Part shown: positions 56,873-64,000 of the stretch, one piece after another | How positions within the stretch are numbered: the stretch's first letter is position 1 | Layout: each line of letters opens with the position of its first letter | DNA from: Salinicola halophilus | Lineage (GTDB): Bacteria > Pseudomonadota > Gammaproteobacteria > Pseudomonadales > Halomonadaceae | Length of the DNA: 64,000 nt | Direction: 5' to 3' | NCBI RefSeq assembly: GCF_003206155.1 | Contig: NZ_PZJV01000007.1 | Location: 10,324 to 74,323 of the forward strand | The notes under the pieces: generated by a model | The model's database searches: none | Seen by the model: the letters and a program-made list of their open reading frames with translations, nothing else | What the model was told of the DNA's origin: nothing | Made by a program: the position numbers and the translations under genes

Positions 56873-58008
56873 CCGCCCCGGTCGACGTGCCAGAGCCTGC
56901 CGAGCGTCTGACTGCGGTCGCGCAGCAGCTCGGCGCAGCGGTCGAGCGCCGTCTCCAGAGACATGGGGCCGTCGGCGAGGGCGAACGCCGCGGTGATGTC
57001 ATGCTCGAAGGCGGTCTGCCAGCCTTCGCCGAGCCGGCCCGCCAGCACCACGGTGGGCACGCCGAAGCGGGCGGCGCGCCGAGCGACGCCGATGGGCGTC
57101 TTGCCGGCAAGGCTCTGACCGTCGAGCTGGCCCTCACCGGTGATCACCCAGTCGGCGCCTTCGAGATAGCGATCGAACCTTGCGTGCTCCATCACCAGCT
57201 CGATGCCCGGGCGCAGCGTGGCCCCCAGAAACGCCTTCGCGGCGAAACCCATACCGCCGGCGGCCCCCGCGCCGGGTTGGTCGCGGTCATCGTGACCGAG
57301 CGACTGCGCGACCCGCTCGGCGAAGTGACCCAGGGCGCGATCGAGCCGTTCGACGTCCTCGTGTGTCGCGCCTTTCTGCGGGCCGAAGATCGCGCTGGCA
57401 CCGCGCTCGCCCAGCAGCGGGTTGTCGACGTCGACGGCGGCCTGGACCTCGAGCGTCGCGAGGTGCGGGTCCAGACCGCTGAGATCGAGCTGATCGAGGT
57501 CGGCGAGCGCCGCGCCGCCGGGGGGCAGGTCGCGGCCTTCGGCGTCGAGCAGGCGGGCGCCGAGGGCGGCGAGCATGCCGGCGCCGGCGTCGTTGGTGGC
57601 GCTGCCGCCAAGCGTCAGCAGCAGCCGCTCGGCGCCGGCGTCCAGCGCTTCGCGAATGAGCTGGCCCACGCCGAAGGTGGTGCTGTGAAGCGCGGTGCGC
57701 TCATCCGGTGTGAGCGCCTGCAGGCCGCTGGCCTCGGCGAGCTCGACGAAGGCGGCGCGGCTCTCGGCGAGCCAGCCCCAGGCCGCGGTGCGCTCGCGGC
57801 CGAGAGCGTCCTGGACGCGCGCTTCACGTCGCTCGGCGCCGGTGGCGGCGATCAGCGCCTCCAGCGTGCCCTCGCCGCCGTCGCCCATCGGACACTGGAT
57901 CAGCTCGGCCTCGGGGGCGCCGCGGGCGAGGCCTTCGGCGATGGCGGCCGCGGCGTCGCGCGCCGAGAGGGCATCCTTGTAGCTGTCGGGGGCGATGACG
58001 ATCTTCAT
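56866..58008 (-). CDS. garK: Glycerate kinase (GarK/GlxK family)
   Basis: A 380-aa type I glycerate kinase that phosphorylates D-glycerate in the glyoxylate/glycerate route. Family signatures: MKIVIAPDSYKDALSARDAAAAIAEG at the start, CPMGDGGEGTLEAL (40-53), LLTLGGSATNDAGAGMLAALGA (130-151), GAAGGMGFAAKAFLGA and DWVITGEGQLDGQSLAGKTPIGVA. Length is normal. The start ATG at 58008 is preceded by AAGAGGACGCC. The last residues are drawn into an 18-bp tandem repeat at the stop. Confidence 0.93.
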   Translation of the reverse strand: MKIVIAPDSYKDALSARDAAAAIAEGLARGAPEAELIQCPMGDGGEGTLEALIAATGAERREARVQDALGRERTAAWGWLAESRAAFVELAEASGLQALTPDERTALHSTTFGVGQLIREALDAGAERLLLTLGGSATNDAGAGMLAALGARLLDAEGRDLPPGGAALADLDQLDLSGLDPHLATLEVQAAVDVDNPLLGERGASAIFGPQKGATHEDVERLDRALGHFAERVAQSLGHDDRDQPGAGAAGGMGFAAKAFLGATLRPGIELVMEHARFDRYLEGADWVITGEGQLDGQSLAGKTPIGVARRAARFGVPTVVLAGRLGEGWQTAFEHDITAAFALADGPMSLETALDRCAELLRDRSQTLGRLWHVDRGGR

Positions 58009-58233
58009 GGCGTCCTCTTGGGATAGTGGAGAGCAGCGGGCGGTTCGGCGATTGGCCGCAGGCGGTTGGAAGAAGCGCCGCCACGCCGGGACCTCGTCGT
58101 CAGCTTAGCGGCATTGCTCCACGACAGGGAACGCCAACGAGCGCCGGGCGCGTGACCAAGGCAGCGTGGCGCCGGAAGACGCCAACTGGCATTCTGAACG
58201 CCGTTCACATTCGCCGCCGGCGAGGATGATGTG

Positions 58234-58983
58234 ATGAACCGAAACGACATGACGAACCACCGCGGCGAAACCCGCCGTCGCAACGCACCCGTGTCATACG
58301 CCGCCGTCACACGTGACGGCGACGCGACTCGGTACCGTCGCCTGGCGAGCGCGCTGCAGGCGCGAGCGCGGCATGGCACGGGCGTGCTGCTCGCGGGGGC
58401 CTTGGCCACGCTCACCGGCTGCCAGTCGCTCTCCGCGCCATCGCCGGTCTCGCTGGAAGGTGGCGGGGCACTGCCGCCGGAGTGCCAGTGGCAGGCGGGT
58501 GACGCCGACCCGCTGGCGCGACTCCGCGCCACTCGCGATGTGGTCGAGTCTCGCGGCTACGTCATTCTCGACACCGACGTCACCCTCGGCGTGGTGAGCG
58601 CCGAACGCCGAACGCGTCAGCCGGGACTGGGGGCGCTCAACTCGCCCTTCGGGCGCACCGGGCTCTGGGGCGGCGTCGGGTTCGGCGGGCGCAGCGGCTA
58701 CGGTATCGGCCTCTCTCAAGGGTTCGGTTACGGCTACGACAGCGACCCCATACGCGTCGAGCGCCTCTCCGTGGCGACACCGAGCACGATCACCTACGTC
58801 GACCGCGACTCGGTGGTGGTCGACCGCGACGGCTATCTCATCGACGCGCGCAGCGACAATCATCAGGGAGTCTGCCGCGAGCTGCGTCAGGCGATCGAGT
58901 CGCGGCTCACTACCGCAACCCCGGCGCCGGGCACCGCCGTGCCGGCACCTGCGTCGTCTTCGACGGGGAGGGCTACGCCATGA
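58234..58983 (+). CDS. Hypothetical lipoprotein, first gene of a metal-export cluster
   Basis: A 249-aa protein with an unusually long basic N-terminus before a lipoprotein signal (GTGVLLAGALATLTGCQSL, lipobox LTGC near residue 67). The mature part has DVVESRGYVILDTDVTLGVVSAERRTRQ, a glycine/tyrosine-rich stretch (GLWGGVGFGGRSGYGIGLSQGFGYGYDSD) and a C-terminal threonine/alanine-rich tail. An initiation codon nearer the signal is possible, but cgaggatgatgtg supports 58234. It overlaps the next lipoprotein gene by ATGA. Confidence 0.68.
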   Translation: MNRNDMTNHRGETRRRNAPVSYAAVTRDGDATRYRRLASALQARARHGTGVLLAGALATLTGCQSLSAPSPVSLEGGGALPPECQWQAGDADPLARLRATRDVVESRGYVILDTDVTLGVVSAERRTRQPGLGALNSPFGRTGLWGGVGFGGRSGYGIGLSQGFGYGYDSDPIRVERLSVATPSTITYVDRDSVVVDRDGYLIDARSDNHQGVCRELRQAIESRLTTATPAPGTAVPAPASSSTGRATP

Positions 58984-59438
58984 CTCGGGCCATCAATCAC
59001 CCCTCGACGGCGCAGCCATCGACGACGCCCTCGTCAACGACGTCGCGACGTACGATGCGCCTGGCGCTTGCGCTGCTGGCGGCGCTCTGGCTCGGCGGCT
59101 GCGCGGTCGCCCCGGCGCCGGAGCCGCGCAGCATTTCGCTGAACGCCGATCCCGACGCGACGCTCAGGGCGACGCTTGCGATGTTCGCCGAGCGCGGCTT
59201 CGTGATCCGTCACGCCGACGGCGATCTGCGTCAGGTCGACGCCGTACTGGCGTCGCGAAGCGGCTACCAGATCCATGCCGAGGTTACCACCGGCGACACG
59301 CCGCCACCGGGGCTCGCGCTGCGCCAGGGCGATACCTATCTCTCGTTGAGCGGGCGCCAGGGCGGTCAGCCGCTGGATGCCGTTGCGCTCGATCCGCTCT
59401 TCATCGACGTTCAGAACCGCATGAGATCACAGCCTTGA
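58980..59438 (+). CDS. Hypothetical lipoprotein
   Basis: A 152-aa protein with a lipoprotein signal (MRLALALLAALWLGGCAVAP, lipobox LGGC near residue 41) after a serine/threonine-rich leader; an internal ATG at 59055 (MRLALA) gives a more normal signal peptide. The mature domain shares the pattern ATLAMFAERGFVIRHADGDLRQVDA with VVESRGYVILDTDVTLGVVSA of the preceding protein, suggesting the two are distant relatives. The stop overlaps the TTG of the DUF1007 gene. Confidence 0.68.
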   Translation: MTRAINHPSTAQPSTTPSSTTSRRTMRLALALLAALWLGGCAVAPAPEPRSISLNADPDATLRATLAMFAERGFVIRHADGDLRQVDAVLASRSGYQIHAEVTTGDTPPPGLALRQGDTYLSLSGRQGGQPLDAVALDPLFIDVQNRMRSQP

Positions 59439-60112
59439 TTCGATCGTTCTACCGCTGGGGAAGCGGTCTACTGGCGCTCGTCGCCGTCGGCCTGTCGTCC
59501 CCGGCTTTCGCCCACCCGCACGGCTGGGTGGATATCAGTGTCGAAGGGGTCTTCGACGAGGCCGGCCGGCTGGCGGCGCTGCGTCAGCAGTGGCGGATGG
59601 ATCCGTTCTACAGCCAGGTGGTGATGGAGGAGATGAGCAGTCTGGACGACGGCACCACGATGCCCGAGCGCCTCGACGCGCTCGGCGTCGAGATCCGCAA
59701 CAATCTCGCGACGCAGGACAATCTCACCACCATCACCCTCGACGGCGCGCCCGTCGCCCAGGGCGAGGTGCGCAATACCAATACCGAGGTGCGTGGCGAC
59801 CGGCTGGTCTTCAGCTTCGTGCTGCCGCTCGCCTCACCCGTGCCGATGGCCGGGCACGAACTCGACTACCGCATCTTCGATCCGACCTACTACATCGAGA
59901 TGGTCCACGAGGCGAATGCCGACGGCAGCGAGCCGCTGCCGGGGGCGCTAACGCTCGCCGGCGCGCCGGCGGGCTGCTCGACGCACATCGTCAAGGCGGA
60001 CCCGGATCCGTCGAAAGTGATGGAAGCCGCAATGCTCGACAAGACCGAGTCCGGCGAGCCCAATCTGGGGCGCTTCTTCGCCGAGACGGGAGAGATTCGA
60101 TGTCCCGCCTGA
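59435..60112 (+). CDS. DUF1007 family periplasmic protein
   Basis: A 225-aa protein with a signal peptide (cleavage after SSPAFA, residue 26) and mature start HPHGWVDISVEGVFDEAGRL, the histidine-rich opening of DUF1007. Members are nearly always next to NicO/RcnA-type exporters, as here, and are thought to be periplasmic metal-handling partners. It starts with TTG at 59435, whose bases overlap the preceding stop (TTGA). Its 3' end overlaps the exporter gene by 13 nt. Confidence 0.88.
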   Translation: MIRSFYRWGSGLLALVAVGLSSPAFAHPHGWVDISVEGVFDEAGRLAALRQQWRMDPFYSQVVMEEMSSLDDGTTMPERLDALGVEIRNNLATQDNLTTITLDGAPVAQGEVRNTNTEVRGDRLVFSFVLPLASPVPMAGHELDYRIFDPTYYIEMVHEANADGSEPLPGALTLAGAPAGCSTHIVKADPDPSKVMEAAMLDKTESGEPNLGRFFAETGEIRCPA

Positions 60113-61281
60113 AACCCAGCGCAACCGGACTGAAACCCTGGCTGGCATTCGGCCTGCCGCTGGCAGCGGTGGTGCTCGTCGGCTGGGCGATCTATTGGCT
60201 CGGCTGGTGGCAGCAGGGAGCGGTGCACGTCGTGCTGTGGCAGCGCGATCTCTACCATGCGCTCACCTCGGCGATCACCGAGATCGATCGCGCCCCGGGG
60301 GTGACGACCTGGGGCGTGCTGCTGGGCGTGAGCTTCGGCTACGGCGTCTTCCATGCCGCCGGACCGGGGCACGGCAAGGTGGTGTTGAGCACCTACCTCG
60401 CCTCGCAGGGCGGGGCGTGGAAGCGCGCCATCGCACTCTCGGCGCTGGCTTCCTTGCTGCAGGGCGTGATGGCGATCGCCCTCATCGCCGTACTCGTCTT
60501 CGGCCTCGGCTGGCTCACTCGTCAGGCGATGGCGAGCGTGGATCAGGCCGAGACGGTGAGCTTCCTGCTGGTGGCGCTGGTCGGGCTCTGGCTCTGTGTG
60601 CGCTCGCTGCGCCGGCTCTATCGGGCGACGTTCGCCGGGTCAGCCGTCGCTTCCGAGCCCGCGGCGCTGACTGGCCGCTATCGCTTCGACGTCGTCGCGC
60701 CCCGGAACGGGACGACACTCGCCAGCCATCGGCCCGACCCCTTCGTTCGCTCGGCCGCACCGGCGCCTGGCGCGAACGAGCAGGGTGCGAACGAGCAGGG
60801 TGCGGATCTGCGTGGCACGCACGAGCACGGGGCGCACTGCGGCTGCGGGCACGATCATCACGTCGATCCCGATACCGCGAGCGACTGGCGCGGGGCGCTG
60901 CTGACGGTGCTGTCGATCGGTATTCGCCCCTGCAGCGGGGCGGTGCTGCTGCTGGGCGCCTCGGCGCTGCTGGGGCAGTTCGGCAAGGGCGTGGTGGCGG
61001 TGATGGCGATGTCGCTGGGCACGGCGCTGACGGTGTCGTCGCTGGCGCTGCTGAGTGTCTTCGCTCGGGACTGGGTGCAGCGGCGGCTCTCGCCGATGGC
61101 GAGCCGCCACCCCTGGCAGGCGTGGGTGGGACTGGCCGGCGGCGCGCTGATCCTGGCGCTCGGGCTCTCCCTGAGCCTCGCCCAGTGGCAGCGCGGGGAG
61201 GCACCCGGCGCGCCGCTGCTGGGCTCGCCGACGGCGCAGTCCACCGAGGCGCCGGTAAGCGGGCCGTTCACTCGCGGCTGA
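60100..61281 (+). CDS. NicO/RcnA-type nickel/cobalt exporter
   Basis: A 393-aa polytopic membrane protein of the NicO family. Helix motifs are GVLLGVSFGYGVFHAAGPGHGKVVLSTYLASQG (about 68-100) and SIGIRPCSGAVLLLGASALLG. The central cytoplasmic loop has the metal-binding run THEHGAHCGCGHDHHVD (about 236-252). A 15-bp direct duplication in that loop encodes GANEQGANEQGA. The ATG at 60100 lies inside the DUF1007 gene. Substrate is Ni/Co by family, not proven. Confidence 0.88.
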   Translation: MSRLKPSATGLKPWLAFGLPLAAVVLVGWAIYWLGWWQQGAVHVVLWQRDLYHALTSAITEIDRAPGVTTWGVLLGVSFGYGVFHAAGPGHGKVVLSTYLASQGGAWKRAIALSALASLLQGVMAIALIAVLVFGLGWLTRQAMASVDQAETVSFLLVALVGLWLCVRSLRRLYRATFAGSAVASEPAALTGRYRFDVVAPRNGTTLASHRPDPFVRSAAPAPGANEQGANEQGADLRGTHEHGAHCGCGHDHHVDPDTASDWRGALLTVLSIGIRPCSGAVLLLGASALLGQFGKGVVAVMAMSLGTALTVSSLALLSVFARDWVQRRLSPMASRHPWQAWVGLAGGALILALGLSLSLAQWQRGEAPGAPLLGSPTAQSTEAPVSGPFTRG

Positions 61282-61302
61282 GGCGGCGGCACGCCCCGAG
61301 GC

Positions 61303-61725
61303 TCAGCCGACGTTCAGCGTCTCGGCCAGGCGGCGAATCGTGTCGCAGCGATCTTTCAGTGCGGCCTCGGCGTAGCGCTCCGCCTCGCCGTGCCCCCACA
61401 CCGGGCCCGGCCAGGCGGGGTCGTCGGCGAAGCGCACGATGACGTGAACGTGGAGCTGGGCGACCACATTGCCGAGAGTGGCGACGTTGAGCTTGTCCCC
61501 CTCGAAGTGCTGCATCATCGCTTGTCCCAGCGCGGTGGCCTCCTGCCATAGCGTGCGCTGATCGGCCTGGGTGAGATCGAAGAGCTCCGTGACGTCGGGG
61601 CGGCGCGGTACCAGCACCAGCCACGGATAGCGGGCGTCCAGGCTCAGGCGGACCTGGCAGAGTGTCAGATCGACGACGTGCACGCTGTCGCGCTCGAGGC
61701 GGGGATCGAGGGTCAGACTCGGCAT
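61303..61725 (-). CDS. HIT domain protein
   Basis: A 140-aa histidine-triad nucleotide hydrolase/transferase-fold protein. The triad is QLHVHVIVRF (about 91-100), in the H-x-H-x pattern, with upstream NVATLGNVV. The tail AWPGPVWGHGEAERYAEAAL is typical of the proteobacterial HIT branch of this size. Substrate unknown. It is convergent with the exporter gene. Confidence 0.88.
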   Translation of the reverse strand: MPSLTLDPRLERDSVHVVDLTLCQVRLSLDARYPWLVLVPRRPDVTELFDLTQADQRTLWQEATALGQAMMQHFEGDKLNVATLGNVVAQLHVHVIVRFADDPAWPGPVWGHGEAERYAEAALKDRCDTIRRLAETLNVG

Positions 61726-61885
61726 GGGGTGTCTCCAGCTTCGAAGTGTCTAGGCAGCGCGGGGCGGCACGACGCCGATTTTGTGCGCACCAGGACGTCG
61801 CTCTGCTATGTTGGAACTCAGGTCGACGACTGTACGACCGGATGCGTCACGGCGCATCCTTCAGCCCGTTAAGGAGGACGACATC

Positions 61886-62017
61886 ATGAAACGATTCATC
61901 GCATTTTCCCTGCTGGCGCTATTCAGCGCAGGCATCCTCGCCGGCTGCAACACCATCGGTGGCGCGGGCAAGGATATCGAAGAAGGTGGCGAAGCCGTAC
62001 AGGACGCGGCCAGCTAA
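61886..62017 (+). CDS. Entericidin A/B family lipoprotein
   Basis: A 43-aa lipoprotein: signal MKRFIAFSLLALFSAGILAG, lipid-modified Cys21 and the entericidin tail CNTIGGAGKDIEEGGEAVQDAAS. Entericidins are small envelope lipoproteins, in E. coli a stationary-phase antidote/bacteriolysin pair; only one copy is present here. AAGGAGG lies 9 nt before the ATG. A perfect 22-bp palindrome follows 8 nt after the stop. Confidence 0.92.
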   Translation: MKRFIAFSLLALFSAGILAGCNTIGGAGKDIEEGGEAVQDAAS

Positions 62018-62378
62018 CGAGACGTACGCCTGGCGATCGCCAGGCGTTCTGCTTTCGGCGATGCGCTTGCCATCCCTCGTTCCCTCCGCCGCGCTGCAGT
62101 ATGCCGCTCGGTTCTCGACCGTCCTCCCCAGTGCCGATGCTCCTGCCCGCCCCGAGCGTTCTGTGTCTTCCCGGCCTCTGCGGCTTTCCCAGACATTCTC
62201 ACTCGCGCCATTTCGCATGCCGGCTTCCGCCGCGCGCGGCGGCCGACCGATGTCGGTGAAGGCGTGTCTTCGCGACCTTGCGAGCAGGTTCGAACGCGAG
62301 CACATGCTAAAGTAGTGTCGCGCCCGGTCGCTCTTTTCGTACCGTTTACCTCGCCGCCGGCCGGGCCGGAGGTCACCC
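62018..62378. other. Intergenic region between the entericidin gene and fdhD
   Basis: About 360 nt. The first part has the perfect palindrome ACGCCTGGCGATCGCCAGGCGT (62026-62047) followed by tctgctttc, a likely terminator of the entericidin gene. I see nothing else. Confidence 0.55.
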
Positions 62379-63218
62379 ATGTCAGCTCTCGACGATCGCG
62401 CCCGCCGGGGCGATACCCCGTGTGATGCGGCCCCTGCTCCGAGCGAACCCGCCGCGCGTGCCGCGAGCGAGTCGGCGCTTGCGTTCACCGATGCGAGCCA
62501 CGAGTCGATCGAGGCGCTCCCCGGGCCGGACGAGAAACCGGTTTCCATCGTCTTCAACGACACCGCCTACGCGACCGTGCTGGCGACGCCTTCGCAGCTC
62601 GAGGCGCTGGCCGTGGGCTTCGCCTACAGCGAGGGCGTCATCGACCGCTACGCCGACGTCGAGTCGATCGAGTCCGAATCGAGCCGGCACGGTCTGCGGG
62701 TTCGGCTGACGGTGGCGCCCCGGATCGCTCGCCGCGCCGAGAGTCAGGCGCGGGCGACGCTCTCCACCAGCGGCTGCGGGGCCTGTGGTGTGCAGGAGGA
62801 GTCGCAGCTGCTGTTCGGCCTGACTCGGCTACCCACCACCGCCTTGCCTGCCGCAAGCGCGCTGCAGTGCGGCCTCGACACCCTGCGCGAGCGCGCCGCC
62901 ACCGGGATGCATCTGGCACTGGGGCTGTCCGCGGCAGGGGAGACGACGAGCCTCGGCCTCGACATCGGTCGTCACAATGCGCTCGACAAGGTGATCGGCG
63001 AGAGTCTGATGGCGGGGCGGATGCCGGCCGCGGTCATGACCTCGAGCCGCTGCAGTCTAGAGCTGGTGCAGAAGAGCGTGCGCGCTCGCATACCGGCGCT
63101 GGCGACGCTCTCCTACCCGTCGCGGCTGGCGGTGAATGTCGCCCGCTCCTGCAATCTGACGCTGATCAACTGCCATCGCGGGCGGCGCCTGGAGCTGCTC
63201 AGTCGCGGAGACGTCTAG
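62379..63218 (+). CDS. fdhD: Formate dehydrogenase accessory sulfurtransferase FdhD
   Basis: FdhD moves sulfur from IscS to the molybdenum cofactor of formate dehydrogenase, an essential sulfuration step. The 279-aa protein has the family motifs EALAVGFAYSEGVI (76-89) and the mobile-loop cysteines Cys133 and Cys136 in STSGCGACGVQE, then GLDIGRHNALDKVIGE and PAAVMTSSRCSLELVQK and AVNVAR. The N-terminal 45 residues are extra and disordered. The formate dehydrogenase genes are not in view; the formate-channel gene follows 175 nt later. Confidence 0.93.
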   Translation: MSALDDRARRGDTPCDAAPAPSEPAARAASESALAFTDASHESIEALPGPDEKPVSIVFNDTAYATVLATPSQLEALAVGFAYSEGVIDRYADVESIESESSRHGLRVRLTVAPRIARRAESQARATLSTSGCGACGVQEESQLLFGLTRLPTTALPAASALQCGLDTLRERAATGMHLALGLSAAGETTSLGLDIGRHNALDKVIGESLMAGRMPAAVMTSSRCSLELVQKSVRARIPALATLSYPSRLAVNVARSCNLTLINCHRGRRLELLSRGDV

Positions 63219-63302
63219 TTCTGCCGTCGCGAATCTGGCGGGCCGTCGACGCGTCACAGCCCATCGGCGATAATGTTAGTGAGCAAATAATTTCTGTGCG
63301 TA

Positions 63303-63316
63303 TTGAGCTATATGAA
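63303..63316 (+). promoter_or_regulatory. Candidate FNR/Anr box upstream of the formate transporter
   Basis: TTGAG-CTAT-ATGAA matches the FNR consensus TTGAT-N4-ATCAA at 8 of 10 positions and lies 78 nt upstream of the transporter ATG. Anaerobic control of formate channels is known in other bacteria; here it is only a sequence match. Confidence 0.35.
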
Positions 63317-63393
63317 TGATACGATACTCGGGTGTGACCAAACGTCACACGCCTTCACTCATCGTTTCCGTTCAGACATCGCTCGAGGCATTC

Positions 63394-64000
63394 ATGGCTT
63401 TCCATTCCCCCCAGGACACGGCGCTTCAGGCGGTCTCCGCCGGTTACAAGAAGAGCCGGACCCCGCTGGGTGCGCTGCTCATTCTCGGCTTTCTCGCCGG
63501 CGCCTTCATCGCCATCGGTTTTCTGCTCGACATCCGCGTGACCGCCACCATGCCCGCCGAGTGGGGCGGTCTTCGCACCTTCATCGGGGCATCGGTCTTT
63601 CCCATCGGGCTGGTGCTGACGCTGATCGCCGGCGGCGAGCTGCTGACCGGTAACATGATGACGCTGCCGATGGCGCTGTTCTCGCGGCGCATCGGTGCTG
63701 GCGCGCTGATCAAAAACTGGGGGCTGGTCACGCTCGCCAACTTCGCCGGTAGCCTCGCGGTGGCCTACGGTTTCGGTCATTTCCTGGGGCTGGCGGAAGG
63801 TGACTTTCTCGCCACCACGGTGTCGATCGCCCAGCACAAGGTGCAGGCGGACTTCTGGCACGCGCTGGTGTCGGGCATCGGCTGCAACTGGCTGGTCTGT
63901 CTGGCAGTCTGGCTCGGTTACGCCAGCAAGGACGTCGCCGGCAAGATCTTCGGTATCTGGTTTCCGGTGATGGCCTTCGTGGCGATCGGCTTTCAGCACG
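63394..64000 (+). CDS. Formate/nitrite transporter family protein (partial, cut by window end)
   Basis: The first 202 residues of a FocA/NirC-type pentameric channel. Helix 1 is ALLILGFLAGAFIAIGFLLDI. The conserved SVFPIGLVLTLIAGGELLTGNMMTLPMAL carries the FNT GGELLTGN motif (about 77-84), and ISGIGCNWLVCLAVWLG-like sequence forms the second half-motif. The frame is open to position 64000, so the C-terminus is outside. GCTCGAGGCATTC precedes the ATG. Its closeness to fdhD suggests a formate role. Confidence 0.9.
   Translation, partial: MAFHSPQDTALQAVSAGYKKSRTPLGALLILGFLAGAFIAIGFLLDIRVTATMPAEWGGLRTFIGASVFPIGLVLTLIAGGELLTGNMMTLPMALFSRRIGAGALIKNWGLVTLANFAGSLAVAYGFGHFLGLAEGDFLATTVSIAQHKVQADFWHALVSGIGCNWLVCLAVWLGYASKDVAGKIFGIWFPVMAFVAIGFQH

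Overview
The window is GC-rich gammaproteobacterial chromosome. The gene content points to a halophile of the family Halomonadaceae: ectoine hydroxylase (EctD), the hisBHAF block, thrB/DUF2782/polA, mutY-yggX, and biosynthetic speA. The genus cannot be fixed by reading alone; a Salinicola/Chromohalobacter/Halomonas-type genome is an inference.

Layout. 1-3 kb: histidine genes hisB, hisH, hisA and hisF on the minus strand. 3-7.2 kb: AsmA-family protein, mutY and yggX. 7.2-7.6 kb: tRNA-Phe, tRNA-Gln and tRNA-Thr. 7.6-8.7 kb: a coiled-coil protein and two overlapping small zinc-ribbon genes. 9.4-12.4 kb: AI-2E-family permease, an orphan NodT-type outer-membrane efflux lipoprotein and a second tRNA-Thr. 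13-16.7 kb: Yip1-like membrane protein, ectD and a fumarylacetoacetate-hydrolase-family enzyme. 16.8-25 kb: speA, thrB, a DUF2782 gene, polA and gnd. 25-35 kb: two complete three-gene molybdenum aldehyde-oxidoreductase operons of PaoABC type, one with a Tat-like signal and one without, separated by an RraA-like gene and a DUF302 gene. 35-39 kb: TetR regulator and an EmrAB-type pump. 39-43.3 kb: small membrane protein, tmcA and pepD.

43.7-48.6 kb is a foreign AT-rich island that I read as a relic chromosomal integron. It has a broken, divergently oriented intI with a perfect CTGT-N8-ACAG LexA box upstream. Five forward genes follow, each with its TAA stop inside the R'' box of a downstream attC-like site. 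The cassettes carry a DUF6602-like protein, a DUF6119/TIGR04141 protein, a frameshifted GNAT acetyltransferase and two unknown membrane proteins. Mobility is probably lost in cis because the integrase is truncated, while the cargo, part of it defence-like, is mostly intact. This is the most interesting part of the window.

48.7-64 kb: App1-type phosphatase, PfpI/DJ-1 protein, rmuC, a three-CheW-domain protein overlapping a soluble chemoreceptor with five tandem PAS domains, glycerate kinase, a four-gene overlapping cluster (two lipoproteins, DUF1007 protein, NicO/RcnA-type metal exporter), a HIT protein, an entericidin-like lipoprotein, fdhD and the start of a formate/nitrite transporter cut by the window end.

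A second pattern runs through the window. Short tandem repeats span or closely follow the stop codons of polA (18 bp), the first paoC (25 bp), the glycerate kinase gene (18 bp) and rmuC (about 20 bp), so that the extra copies lie just downstream of the gene.
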